From Sphingomonadaceae bacterium (GTDB taxonomy: Bacteria; Pseudomonadota; Alphaproteobacteria; Sphingomonadales; Sphingomonadaceae): a stretch of 6,100 bases of DNA. The notes below the pieces were generated by a model that did not search any database, was not told where the DNA came from, and saw nothing but the letters and a program-made list of their open reading frames with translations. Shown here piece after piece: positions 1 through 5,202 of this stretch. The translations under genes were made by a program, and so were the position numbers. The first letter of the stretch is position 1. Each line of letters starts with the position of its first letter. The stretch covers positions 1-6,100 of the forward strand of contig JAGREF010000341.1 of the NCBI GenBank assembly GCA_020446665.1, read 5' to 3'.

Positions 1-288
1 GAGACCTATTACAAGGTCACGCGCATATTGTGGGATTCGCTGACCTTCCCCGATTTTGACCGTCTCTCGCGCAAGGATGGCCTCAATGCCGGAACCCTGC
101 GCGCCGCCTTCGCCCGCGCCAATGGCCCGCGCTGGAAGGCGGAGCATGTCGGGCTGAAGCTGAACCAGCGCGGCTGGCTGCAGGAATTGCGGCTCTGCTA
201 CGGGCGGGACTTCCTGCCGACCCGCTGCAACGCCCGGCAGTTCGGGCCGAGGGATAATGTGAAGGTGAAGATCTGGCGGGGGTTGTGA
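1..288 (+). CDS. Ribonuclease T2 family protein, C-terminal part (5' end outside window)
   Basis: An open frame enters from the left edge and ends at TGA 286-288, giving 95 residues with no start in the window. It resembles the C-terminal part of the secreted or periplasmic RNase T2 family (relatives of E. coli RNase I), which cut RNA through a 2',3'-cyclic phosphate. Recognisable pieces are the helix around ILWDSLTFPDFDRLSR (residues 9-24) and the late beta-strand GWLQELRLCYGRDF (58-71). Cys66 and Cys76 are likely a disulfide pair, which suits an exported enzyme. The two catalytic His motifs (CAS I and CAS II) normally lie upstream of this segment, so activity cannot be judged here. A TTG at 28 is in frame but is not a sensible start, because homology-like sequence continues before it. 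The gene is convergent with tadA; the 298-bp gap between them holds an inverted-repeat element. The family call rests on remembered sequence resemblance. Confidence 0.75.
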   Translation, partial: ETYYKVTRILWDSLTFPDFDRLSRKDGLNAGTLRAAFARANGPRWKAEHVGLKLNQRGWLQELRLCYGRDFLPTRCNARQFGPRDNVKVKIWRGL

Positions 289-295
289 GGAGTCG

Positions 296-583
296 TTTGA
301 TTTCCGCACGCCCATCCGGGCGCGCGATATCCTCGCTCAAGGGGCCTTACGGCCCAATCGCTGCGGACGGCCTTGCAGGTGTCCTTTGGACAGCTGCGTC
401 TTTGACTTCGCTTCCGGCCTTGCGGTCGCTGCGCGACCGTGCTCCGCGACCAAGCCGGTAGCCTGGAATGGAACGGTCCACGACCAGTGGGCCGCAAGGG
501 CGACTGCCCGTCCGCAGGTGCCCGTAGCGTAGCGGAGGATTAGCACCGAGGACGCGCGCCCGGATGGGTGTGCGGAAAACAAA
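296..583. repeat. Long imperfect inverted repeat filling the gap between RNase T2 gene and tadA
   Basis: The arm at 301-326 is the reverse complement of 553-578 over 26 positions with one exception (G310 against T569, a G-U pair in plus-strand RNA). Pairing continues inward at 330-335 with 547-552 after a 3-nt bulge (327-329). It continues outward at 296-299 with 580-583 after one mismatch (300/579). About 36 base pairs thus enclose roughly 210 bp. The element starts 7 bp after the RNase T2 stop and ends 3 bp before the tadA stop. I see no clear target-site duplication and no credible protein inside. It could be a MITE-like or REP-like genomic repeat, a relic of a larger element, or a structured RNA. 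The pairing is seen directly; the nature of the element is inference. Confidence 0.75.
361..517. repeat. Inner inverted repeat and hairpins nested inside the 296-583 element
   Basis: Positions 361-370 (CTGCGGACGG) are the perfect reverse complement of 508-517. Next to this, 371-376 (CCTTGC) can pair with 494-499. Local hairpins in and beside this segment are 380-384 with 388-392 (loop TTT) and 423-429 with 433-439 (seven perfect pairs, loop TGC). A further one, between the outer and inner arms, is 342-346 with 351-355. That last loop reads TTAC on the plus strand and GTAA, a GNRA tetraloop, on the minus strand. Outer arms, inner arms and core hairpins nest in order, giving a branched fold rather than one simple stem. 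Whether it is ever transcribed cannot be seen. Confidence 0.6.
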
Positions 584-601
584 AACTCACCGCCGCGCGG
601 C
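576..601 (-). terminator. Possible weak intrinsic terminator at the end of tadA
   Basis: On the minus strand the last codons of tadA contain the GC palindrome GCCGCGCGGC (plus coordinates 592-601). Shortly after the TGA stop comes a T-rich run, GTTTTTGTTTT (576-586). The stem is very short (three or four pairs), so termination here is uncertain. The adjacent inverted-repeat arm might contribute instead. Confidence 0.25.
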
Positions 602-1042
602 AAAGAACCCCCTCAGTAATTCCGCCGCCCGTTCCTCGCCCATGCCGGAATAGACCTCTGGCCGGTGCAGGCATTGCGGCTGGTCGAAAATCCGCGCGCC
701 ATGCTCTACTGCGCCGCCCTTGGGGTCGCTCGCGCCGTAATAGAGCTTTTGGATCCGGGCGTGGCTGATCGCGCCCGCACACATGGCGCAGGGTTCCAGC
801 GTTACCCACAGCTCGCAATTATCCAGCCTGTCGCGCCCCAATTTGGCCGCCGCGACGCGAATCGCCACGATCTCTGCATGGGCGGTGGGATCGTGCATTT
901 CACGCGGTGCATTATGCGCGCCGGAGACAATCTCTCCCGCGCATGTTACCACCGCGCCCACGGGCACTTCACCTGCTTCAGCGGCCAGCTGCGCCAATGC
1001 GAGCGCCTGTTGCATCGGTTCGGGAAGCGGCCAGCGAGACAT
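587..1042 (-). CDS. tadA: tRNA-specific adenosine deaminase TadA
   Basis: This 151-residue cytidine/deoxycytidylate deaminase-fold protein deaminates adenosine 34 of tRNA-Arg(ACG) to inosine in the cytoplasm, letting one tRNA read several CGN codons. The zinc-site motifs are intact: His55-Ala-Glu57 (HAEIVAI, with Glu57 as the proton shuttle) and Pro84-Cys85-Ala-Met-Cys88 (PCAMC). The preceding VPVGAVV (26-32), the N44 region (HNAPRE) and the central strand LWVTLEPC (78-85) are typical of TadA rather than of free-nucleoside deaminases. The length is usual for the family. The start is ATG at 1042; only a weak GAG-type Shine-Dalgarno precedes it, and no better in-frame start is evident. The gene is divergent from rpmB across 136 bp and convergent with the RNase T2 gene. 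A guanine deaminase is the main alternative, but the motif context favours TadA. Confidence 0.95.
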   Translation of the reverse strand: MSRWPLPEPMQQALALAQLAAEAGEVPVGAVVTCAGEIVSGAHNAPREMHDPTAHAEIVAIRVAAAKLGRDRLDNCELWVTLEPCAMCAGAISHARIQKLYYGASDPKGGAVEHGARIFDQPQCLHRPEVYSGMGEERAAELLRGFFAARR

Positions 1043-1080
1043 ATCTGCTCGCTAGGCGCACTGAAGGGTGCGCGCAATGC

Positions 1081-1109
1081 TTGACGATTCGGCAGGCCAC
1101 CGCTATGCG
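1081..1109 (+). promoter_or_regulatory. Candidate sigma-70 promoter for rpmB
   Basis: TTGACG (1081-1086) and TATGCG (1104-1109) are separated by exactly 17 bp. The -35 box matches 5 of 6 consensus bases, while the -10 box matches only the TAT. Transcription would start near 1116, leaving a leader of about 60 nt before the rpmB ATG. It is the best promoter-like pair in the divergent tadA-rpmB gap; I found no comparably good one for tadA on the other strand. Confidence 0.5.
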
Positions 1110-1131
1110 CGCGCCTTTCCGGGACAAACCG

Positions 1132-1157
1132 GGCCTTATGGCATTTGCTGCAAGGCC
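1132..1157 (+). promoter_or_regulatory. Small hairpin in the rpmB leader
   Basis: GGCCTT (1132-1137) is the reverse complement of AAGGCC (1152-1157), with a 14-nt loop between them. It sits just upstream of the rpmB ribosome binding site (GAGAG, 1168-1172). Ribosomal-protein leaders often carry regulatory structure, but six pairs with a large loop can arise by chance, and no known L28 leader motif is recognised. Confidence 0.25.
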
Positions 1158-1178
1158 GCTATTTGACGAGAGATTATC

Positions 1179-1466
1179 ATGTCGCGCATTTGCGAACTGA
1201 CTGGCAAGGGCCGCCAGACCGGCCACAATGTGAGCCACGCCAACAACAAGACCAAGCGGGTATTCCTGCCGAATCTGCAGAATGTGACGCTGCTGAGCGA
1301 AACGCTGGAGCGTGGTTACAAATTCCGCGTGTCCACCCATGGCCTGCGTTCGGTGGAGCATAATGGCGGCCTCGACAACTGGCTGCTCAAGACTCGCGAC
1401 GAAAAGCTGAGCCCGCGCGCCCGCAAGGTGAAGCGCGAGCTGAAGAAGGCACAGGCCGCCGCCTGA
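1179..1466 (+). CDS. rpmB: 50S ribosomal protein L28 (bL28)
   Basis: This 95-residue basic protein begins [20 protein letters not shown], the characteristic bL28 N-terminus, followed by the conserved [11 protein letters not shown] (27-37). It is a component of the large ribosomal subunit. Compared with the 78-residue E. coli protein it carries a longer Lys/Arg-rich C-terminus ([13 protein letters not shown]), as is usual in alphaproteobacteria. Only one cysteine (Cys5) is present, so it is the zinc-independent type without CxxC pairs. The start is ATG 1179, with GAGAG at 1168-1172 and a 6-nt spacer; the stop is TGA 1464-1466. The gene is monocistronic here: it has its own promoter candidate upstream and a strong hairpin downstream, and the next gene is on the opposite strand. 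It is not next to rpmG, its partner in many other bacteria. Confidence 0.97.
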   Translation: MSRICELTGKGRQTGHNVSHANNKTKRVFLPNLQNVTLLSETLERGYKFRVSTHGLRSVEHNGGLDNWLLKTRDEKLSPRARKVKRELKKAQAAA

Positions 1467-1473
1467 TTGCCCG

Positions 1474-1488
1474 GCCCCTTTGCGGGGC
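1474..1488 (+). other. Short GC hairpin directly after rpmB
   Basis: GCCCC (1474-1478) pairs with GGGGC (1484-1488) around a 5-nt loop, 7 nt after the rpmB stop. A TTTT run follows only at 1497-1500, too far for a canonical terminator. CCCTTT (1476-1481) could alternatively pair with AAAGGG (1502-1507) of the next hairpin. Confidence 0.4.
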
Positions 1489-1500
1489 TGACGAGCTTTT

Positions 1501-1540
1501 CAAAGGGCGTGCAGGGTAACCTGCGCGCCCTTTGTGTTGT
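1501..1540 (+). terminator. Probable rpmB transcription terminator with GUAA tetraloop
   Basis: Positions 1501-1515 pair with 1520-1534: 15 base pairs with a single U-G wobble (1510/1525), closed by the tetraloop GTAA (1516-1519), a GNRA loop in plus-strand RNA. The tail, TGTTGT after CCCTTTG, is only moderately T-rich. The wobble pairs on the plus strand but would be an A-C mismatch on the minus strand, and the GNRA loop exists only on the plus strand. Both facts favour action on rpmB. It may also separate rpmB from the convergent operon that ends at 1547. Confidence 0.7.
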
Positions 1541-1546
1541 CAGTGG

Positions 1547-2536
1547 CTATTCGCCGCTTGCAGCGATCGCGGGCGGTGTCCATTCCAGCCGCACCAGCAG
1601 GCTGCGCTGGAACTGGCCGGTATTATCATCGGCGATCAGCCACAGGGCGAGCGCGCCCCCGGTCAGCTCTTCGATCGCGAGACCTTCATAATTTTCCGCC
1701 GGGAAAGGGCCGTTGAGCTCTGCCAGCAGCGCGCCCGTCCACAAATCGCCTGGGGCAATATCGGCCGGATCAAGCAGCATCAGCGCGCTTTCAAAGCCGG
1801 GTGACAGGCTGATCCGCAGCCGTCGCAACAGAATCAGCACCCGGCCATCGGGCAATTGCTTCATGTCGACCGGGTCAAAGCCATCCGGGGCGGCAAAGCG
1901 GAAGGCGACTGGTTCGGCCCCCGCCACCGGGTCTGATGGATAGAGAAGGGCGCGATGCGTCTGGTCACGCCAGCTCGTATTGCCTTCTGCCAGCACGACA
2001 AACCGGCCATCAACCAGCCGCACCATCGCTTCCGGCCCGGAATTGCCAGCCCATGGGCGCATTTCCGGCGGGCGGATGCTCTTCACGGCGGAAAAATCGC
2101 GCGCCATTCGCTGGATCGCGTTCTGGCCTTCAAATCCCGCCCAGATCTGCCCTGTTTCCGGGTCTCTGGTAAGCGATTCCAGATCAGAGAGGTGCTTGTC
2201 CTTGTCTTTCTTCTTGCCAAAGGGGCCAAGATAAGGCGCCTCGCCGCCGCGATCTGGGGCCGTGAAGAGAAGGACATTGCCTGTGTCGCTGCCGGCAATG
2301 AAGCGCCCATCCTCAAGCAGCAACAAGGCGGAATAGCCCCCGAAGCGGCTATTGGGACTATCCAGTTCCCATGCATCAGTGAGTGTAAAGGGCCCGACCG
2401 TACCCTGCGCCCCGGCCAGAGGCGTGAAGCGCAATTGCTGTGCGTTATTGGCGGGCGGCAGCGCCGAGCGCCACCACACGCCCGGAGCAAGGCCAAGCGC
2501 GACCAGCGCCAGCAGGGCCAGCCGCGCGCCTCTCAT
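1547..2536 (-). CDS. Exported phytase-like / esterase-like domain protein (PF13449 type)
   Basis: This 329-residue protein starts with a hydrophobic export segment (residues 5-20, basic residues before it, ending near LAPGVWW), so it is probably periplasmic or anchored through an uncleaved signal. The rest resembles the 'esterase-like activity of phytase family', a beta-propeller-like fold. Recognisable blocks are FGGYSALLLL (65-74), DLESLTRDPETGQIWAGFE (118-136), NSGPEAMVRLVDG (165-177), FDPVDMKQLPDGRVLIL (220-236), NYEGLAIEE (282-290) and LWLIADDN (298-305). The acidic residues in these blocks are the likely metal-binding positions. A lysine-rich stretch (108-114) precedes DLESL. The substrate is unknown; true phytase activity should not be assumed. 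The ATG (2534-2536) lies 3 bp after the stop of the M23 gene, with no clear Shine-Dalgarno of its own, which suggests translational coupling. The stop is TAG at 1547-1549. It is the last gene of the operon. Confidence 0.85.
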   Translation of the reverse strand: MRGARLALLALVALGLAPGVWWRSALPPANNAQQLRFTPLAGAQGTVGPFTLTDAWELDSPNSRFGGYSALLLLEDGRFIAGSDTGNVLLFTAPDRGGEAPYLGPFGKKKDKDKHLSDLESLTRDPETGQIWAGFEGQNAIQRMARDFSAVKSIRPPEMRPWAGNSGPEAMVRLVDGRFVVLAEGNTSWRDQTHRALLYPSDPVAGAEPVAFRFAAPDGFDPVDMKQLPDGRVLILLRRLRISLSPGFESALMLLDPADIAPGDLWTGALLAELNGPFPAENYEGLAIEELTGGALALWLIADDNTGQFQRSLLVRLEWTPPAIAASGE

Positions 2537-2539
2537 GGG

Positions 2540-3472
2540 TCAGGATTGCGGGCCGACGAAGAGCAGCGGATCGAGCCGCGCCTTGCGCCATTTAATGCTC
2601 CAATGCAGATGCGGCCCGGTGGCGCGCCCGGTGGAGCCGATATTGCCGATATATTGCCCGCGCTTCACCACATCGCCTTCTTTCACCGCCAGCTTGGAAC
2701 AGTGGAGGAAAGCGCTGTTGAGCCCATTGCCATGGTCAATGATCAGCAGATTTCCTTCGAGGCTAAACGGCTTGGCCGCGGCCAGCGTCACGACCCCATC
2801 AGCCGGGGCGACAAAGGGTGTGCCGCTGGCACCCGTGGCGATGTCCATCCCCGAATGATAGCTGCCCGGCTCTCCGCGATAGATGCGCTGAGAGCCGAAG
2901 CGCCCGGAAATGCGGCCCTTGACTGGCCAGACAAAATCCTGCGCCCAACCCATGGACGGCGCATTCACCTTGCGCGCAGCATTGATCTTTGCCAGCTCCG
3001 GCCGCCGCCGCTCCATGAAGGCAGCGCTCGGCCCACCCGACCGGCGCGCGACATTGACGCGCTCGATATTCCATTTGCGCGGAGAAATTGTCAGCCGCTT
3101 GGTCACAGTGCTGCCATCAGCGAGCATCGCGGTCAGCAAAGCGCTCGTGCCCGAATCGCGGTCAAAGGCGGCAAAGAAGCGCCCTTGCCCATCCAGCGGC
3201 AATTCCTGCCCGTCCAGACTGGCGGAAACCGCGCGGCTGGGCACCTGTCCGCGGATCCAGCCACCTTGCGTCAATTCGCCAACCAGTGTGAAATCCTTGC
3301 GGATCGCAGGGGCTTCGGCCGCTGCCTTGGCCGCAATCACCGGTGCAACCGGCGCTGGCTGCGTGACAGGCGCAGGCGCTTCTTCCGTTGCGGCAATGGA
3401 GGAAGCGTTGCAGCTGCCCAACGCCACCAAGCCAGCAAACCCCGCCGCGCTGCCCATGACAAGCCAGCGCAT
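2540..3472 (-). CDS. M23 (LytM-type) peptidase, predicted lipoprotein
   Basis: This 310-residue predicted cell-wall endopeptidase is numbered from ATG 3472. The N-terminus has a hydrophobic segment ending in LVALGSC, a good lipobox with Cys21 as the lipidated residue. An Ala/Pro-rich linker follows (about 25-58), then a beta-rich middle domain (60-140) and the C-terminal M23 domain (about 180-305). The zinc ligands and catalytic histidines are all present: His206-x3-Asp210 (HSGMD), His257 (AFLHCS) and His288-Leu-His290 (GPHLHW). It should therefore be active on peptidoglycan cross-links rather than a degenerate EnvC/NlpD-type activator. An alternative start, GTG 3478, would overlap the upstream gene by 4 bp (GTGA) and give 312 residues. 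ATG 3472 is preferred because GGGCAGG lies 7 nt before it. It is the third gene of the xseA operon, with 3 bp to the next gene. Confidence 0.92.
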   Translation of the reverse strand: MRWLVMGSAAGFAGLVALGSCNASSIAATEEAPAPVTQPAPVAPVIAAKAAAEAPAIRKDFTLVGELTQGGWIRGQVPSRAVSASLDGQELPLDGQGRFFAAFDRDSGTSALLTAMLADGSTVTKRLTISPRKWNIERVNVARRSGGPSAAFMERRRPELAKINAARKVNAPSMGWAQDFVWPVKGRISGRFGSQRIYRGEPGSYHSGMDIATGASGTPFVAPADGVVTLAAAKPFSLEGNLLIIDHGNGLNSAFLHCSKLAVKEGDVVKRGQYIGNIGSTGRATGPHLHWSIKWRKARLDPLLFVGPQS

Positions 3473-3474
3473 GA

Positions 3475-3678
3475 TCACGCCTGCCCGGTCAGACGCTGCG
3501 TTGCGAGCTCGGCGCTCGCATAGGCTTCCTGTTTGGTCACAGACCAGTAACGGAGCTCTTCCAGCGGCACTGGTACGCCGGACACGGCACAGATCACATG
3601 CTGGCCGGGGCGCATGACCCGAAAGCCATTAGGGCCATAGACCAGCTGGGCGGCATCATTTCTTGAAGACATCAACAT
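3475..3678 (-). CDS. DUF2093 family small protein
   Basis: This 67-residue cytoplasmic protein has no membrane segment. The pattern GFRVMRPGQHVICAVSG (18-34) followed by VPLEELRYWSVTKQEAYAS (37-55) is the signature of DUF2093, a small alphaproteobacterial family of unknown function often found beside xseA. The start is chosen at ATG 3678 because AAGGGA (3685-3690) lies 6 nt upstream. Reading could extend to a TTG at 3714, giving 79 residues, but that adds an unconserved-looking segment and has no such support. A second ATG at 3672 is also in frame. The stop, TGA 3475-3477, is 2 bp from the ATG of the M23 gene, suggesting translational coupling. xseA ends 48 bp upstream. No biochemical role can be assigned. 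Confidence 0.9.
   Translation of the reverse strand: MLMSSRNDAAQLVYGPNGFRVMRPGQHVICAVSGVPVPLEELRYWSVTKQEAYASAELATQRLTGQA
3480..3486 (-). promoter_or_regulatory. Ribosome binding site deciding the M23 gene start
   Basis: GGGCAGG on the minus strand ends 7 nt before ATG 3472 but only 1 nt before the alternative GTG 3478, so it supports the ATG. It lies inside the last codons of the DUF2093 gene. Confidence 0.5.
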
Positions 3679-3684
3679 GATTGG

Positions 3685-3690
3685 TCCCTT
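3685..3690 (-). promoter_or_regulatory. Ribosome binding site deciding the DUF2093 gene start
   Basis: AAGGGA on the minus strand, followed by a 6-nt spacer (CCAATC), precedes ATG 3678. It lies in the 48-bp gap after xseA and supports the 67-residue form over the longer TTG-started reading. Confidence 0.6.
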
Positions 3691-3726
3691 AGCAAGCCGG
3701 GCGTGAGCGGACAATGAACCGCTTGG

Positions 3727-5202
3727 TCATCCGAAAAGATCGTCCTGCTGCGAGGCAGGGCCGGGCTGGCGCGGCTTTGGCGGGGTCTTGTGTGGGGCCT
3801 TGCGGGGGGGCGGCGGAGCGTCGCCCGTTGCGACCTGCAGCGTCCCGTCACGGAATTTGAGCACCAGAGCGGCTTCTTTCGCAGCCTGCGCCCGGTCAGT
3901 CAGCGTCTTGCCATCTGCATCCATCACCCGCACATAGCCGCGCTGCAGCGGCTTGTCGGGGTGGAGCTGCTGCGCCAGCCGCGCCACGGCCGCCAGCCTT
4001 TCGCGCCGTTCCGCCAGCGGGCGCGTGACCAGCGCCGGGGTAAGCCGCGCCGTGCCGAAACGCTGCCGCGCATCGCGCAGATTGCGTTCGAGCATCGCCG
4101 GGGTGAGGCGCAATTCGCTGAGCCGTTCGCGCCCCTTGCCCGCGCGGTCAGACAAGGCACGGCGCAAGCGTTCAGACAGCTCGTCCAGCTTCTGCGCCTG
4201 TGGCTGCAGCAGCGCCTCCACCTTGGGCAAGCGCTGCTGGCGCGCTTCCAGCCGTTCGCGCGCCAGATCAAGCGGGCGCAGCACGCCGCGTTTCTGCCGC
4301 GCGCCCAGTTCCGCCAGTTGCGCCGCCAGTTCGCGCCGCACCGGCACGGCCATTTCCGCCGCTGCCGTGGGCGTTGGCGCGCGCATATCGGCGGCATAGT
4401 CGCACAATGTCGTATCGGTCTCATGCCCGACAGCAGAGATCACGGGAATCGCGGATTCCGCCACCGCGCGGACCACGACTTCTTCGTTGAAGCTCCACAA
4501 ATCCTCGATCGATCCGCCGCCGCGTGCGACGATCACCAGATCGGGCCGGGGGATCGCCCCGCCCGGTTCCAGCGCGGAAAAGCCGTTGACCGCCGCCGCC
4601 ACTTGCTCCGCCGCGCCCTTGCCCTGCACCAGCACAGGCCAGACGATCACATGGCTGGGAAAACGATCCGCCAGCCGGTGGAGAATATCGCGGATCACGG
4701 CGCCAGTGGGCGAGGTGACCACGCCGATCGTGCGCGGCAGGAAAGGCAGGCGGCGTTTACGTTCAGGCGCGAACAGCCCCTCTGCCGCCAGCCTTGCGCG
4801 GGTCTTTTCCAGCAGCGCCAGCAGCGCCCCTTCGCCCGCAATCTCCATGCTTTCCATGACGATCTGATATTTGGAGCGGCCCGGATAGGTCGTCAGCTTG
4901 CCGGTTGCGATCACCTCCAGCCCGTCTTCCGGCGCGAAAGGCAGGCGCTGCACACCGCCGCGCCACATCACTGCATCAAGGACGGATTTCTCGTCTTTCA
5001 GGCTGCAATAGAGATGGCCGGAGGCCGCCCGTTTCACGCCCGACAGCTCGCCGCGCAGGCGGACATAGCCAAATTGATCCTCCACCGTGCGCTTCAGCCG
5101 GTTCGATAATTCGGTGATGCTCAGCGGCTCAGCGTTGTCGCCTGCGCGCCCACGCGCTACCAGCCCGCCAAGGGAATCATCAAAGTCATCGGAGCGGGGC
5201 AT
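3727..5202 (-). CDS. xseA: Exodeoxyribonuclease VII large subunit
   Basis: This 491-residue catalytic subunit of exonuclease VII, with several XseB small subunits, degrades single-stranded DNA from both ends in repair. The N-terminal OB-fold domain is at about 27-125 ([20 protein letters not shown], 47-66). The nuclease domain (about 145-290) contains [28 protein letters not shown] and [20 protein letters not shown]. The residues matching E. coli D155, R205, H238 and D241 are present as Asp172, Arg227, His260 and Asp263. A long Arg/Leu/Glu-rich coiled-coil region (285-415) and the conserved [16 protein letters not shown] (419-434) follow. The tail is Pro/Lys-rich (462-483) and ends QQDDLFG, resembling a sliding-clamp binding motif. 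ATG 5202 has AAGAGGA 5 nt upstream. Its start codon overlaps that of divergent purD. It is the first gene of the likely four-gene operon; xseB is not in this window. Confidence 0.97.
   Translation of the reverse strand: MPRSDDFDDSLGGLVARGRAGDNAEPLSITELSNRLKRTVEDQFGYVRLRGELSGVKRAASGHLYCSLKDEKSVLDAVMWRGGVQRLPFAPEDGLEVIATGKLTTYPGRSKYQIVMESMEIAGEGALLALLEKTRARLAAEGLFAPERKRRLPFLPRTIGVVTSPTGAVIRDILHRLADRFPSHVIVWPVLVQGKGAAEQVAAAVNGFSALEPGGAIPRPDLVIVARGGGSIEDLWSFNEEVVVRAVAESAIPVISAVGHETDTTLCDYAADMRAPTPTAAAEMAVPVRRELAAQLAELGARQKRGVLRPLDLARERLEARQQRLPKVEALLQPQAQKLDELSERLRRALSDRAGKGRERLSELRLTPAMLERNLRDARQRFGTARLTPALVTRPLAERRERLAAVARLAQQLHPDKPLQRGYVRVMDADGKTLTDRAQAAKEAALVLKFRDGTLQVATGDAPPPPRKAPHKTPPKPRQPGPASQQDDLFG
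5191..5194 (+). promoter_or_regulatory. purD ribosome binding site inside xseA
   Basis: GGAG with a 6-nt spacer (CGGGGC) precedes purD ATG 5201. On the other strand these bases are codons 3-4 of xseA. Confidence 0.6.

Noticed and set aside
28..288. TTG at 28 as the start of a complete small gene
   Set aside because: The frame is open to the left edge, and its upstream residues fit the same RNase T2 segment, so the gene is simply cut by the window.
296..583. The long inverted repeat as a simple rho-independent terminator for both convergent genes
   Set aside because: The arms are separated by more than 200 nt, and no T-tract follows the second arm on the plus strand. The T-rich run on the minus strand lies before the arm, not after it.
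198..603. Several short minus-strand frames across the 289-586 gap
   Set aside because: They run through the inverted-repeat arms and hairpins, overlap each other, lack ribosome binding sites and give Arg/Pro/Ala-rich products. The region is better read as non-coding.
1547..2536. Annotation as a true phytase
   Set aside because: Only the general PF13449-type propeller pattern is visible. The family name is historical and does not establish phytate hydrolysis.
1955..3523. Plus-strand open frame of about 520 codons opposite the M23 and phytase-like genes
   Set aside because: Its product is rich in Arg, Pro, Ala and His with no domain pattern. The opposite strand carries two clear protein families with intact motifs, so this is a GC-bias shadow.
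3475..3714. TTG-started 79-residue form of the DUF2093 protein
   Set aside because: ATG 3678 has AAGGGA at ideal spacing, and the conserved part begins after it.
3790..5109. Plus-strand open frame of about 440 codons opposite xseA
   Set aside because: The Arg/Gln/His-rich low-complexity product has no recognisable fold and mirrors xseA codon usage. xseA has all its catalytic residues.
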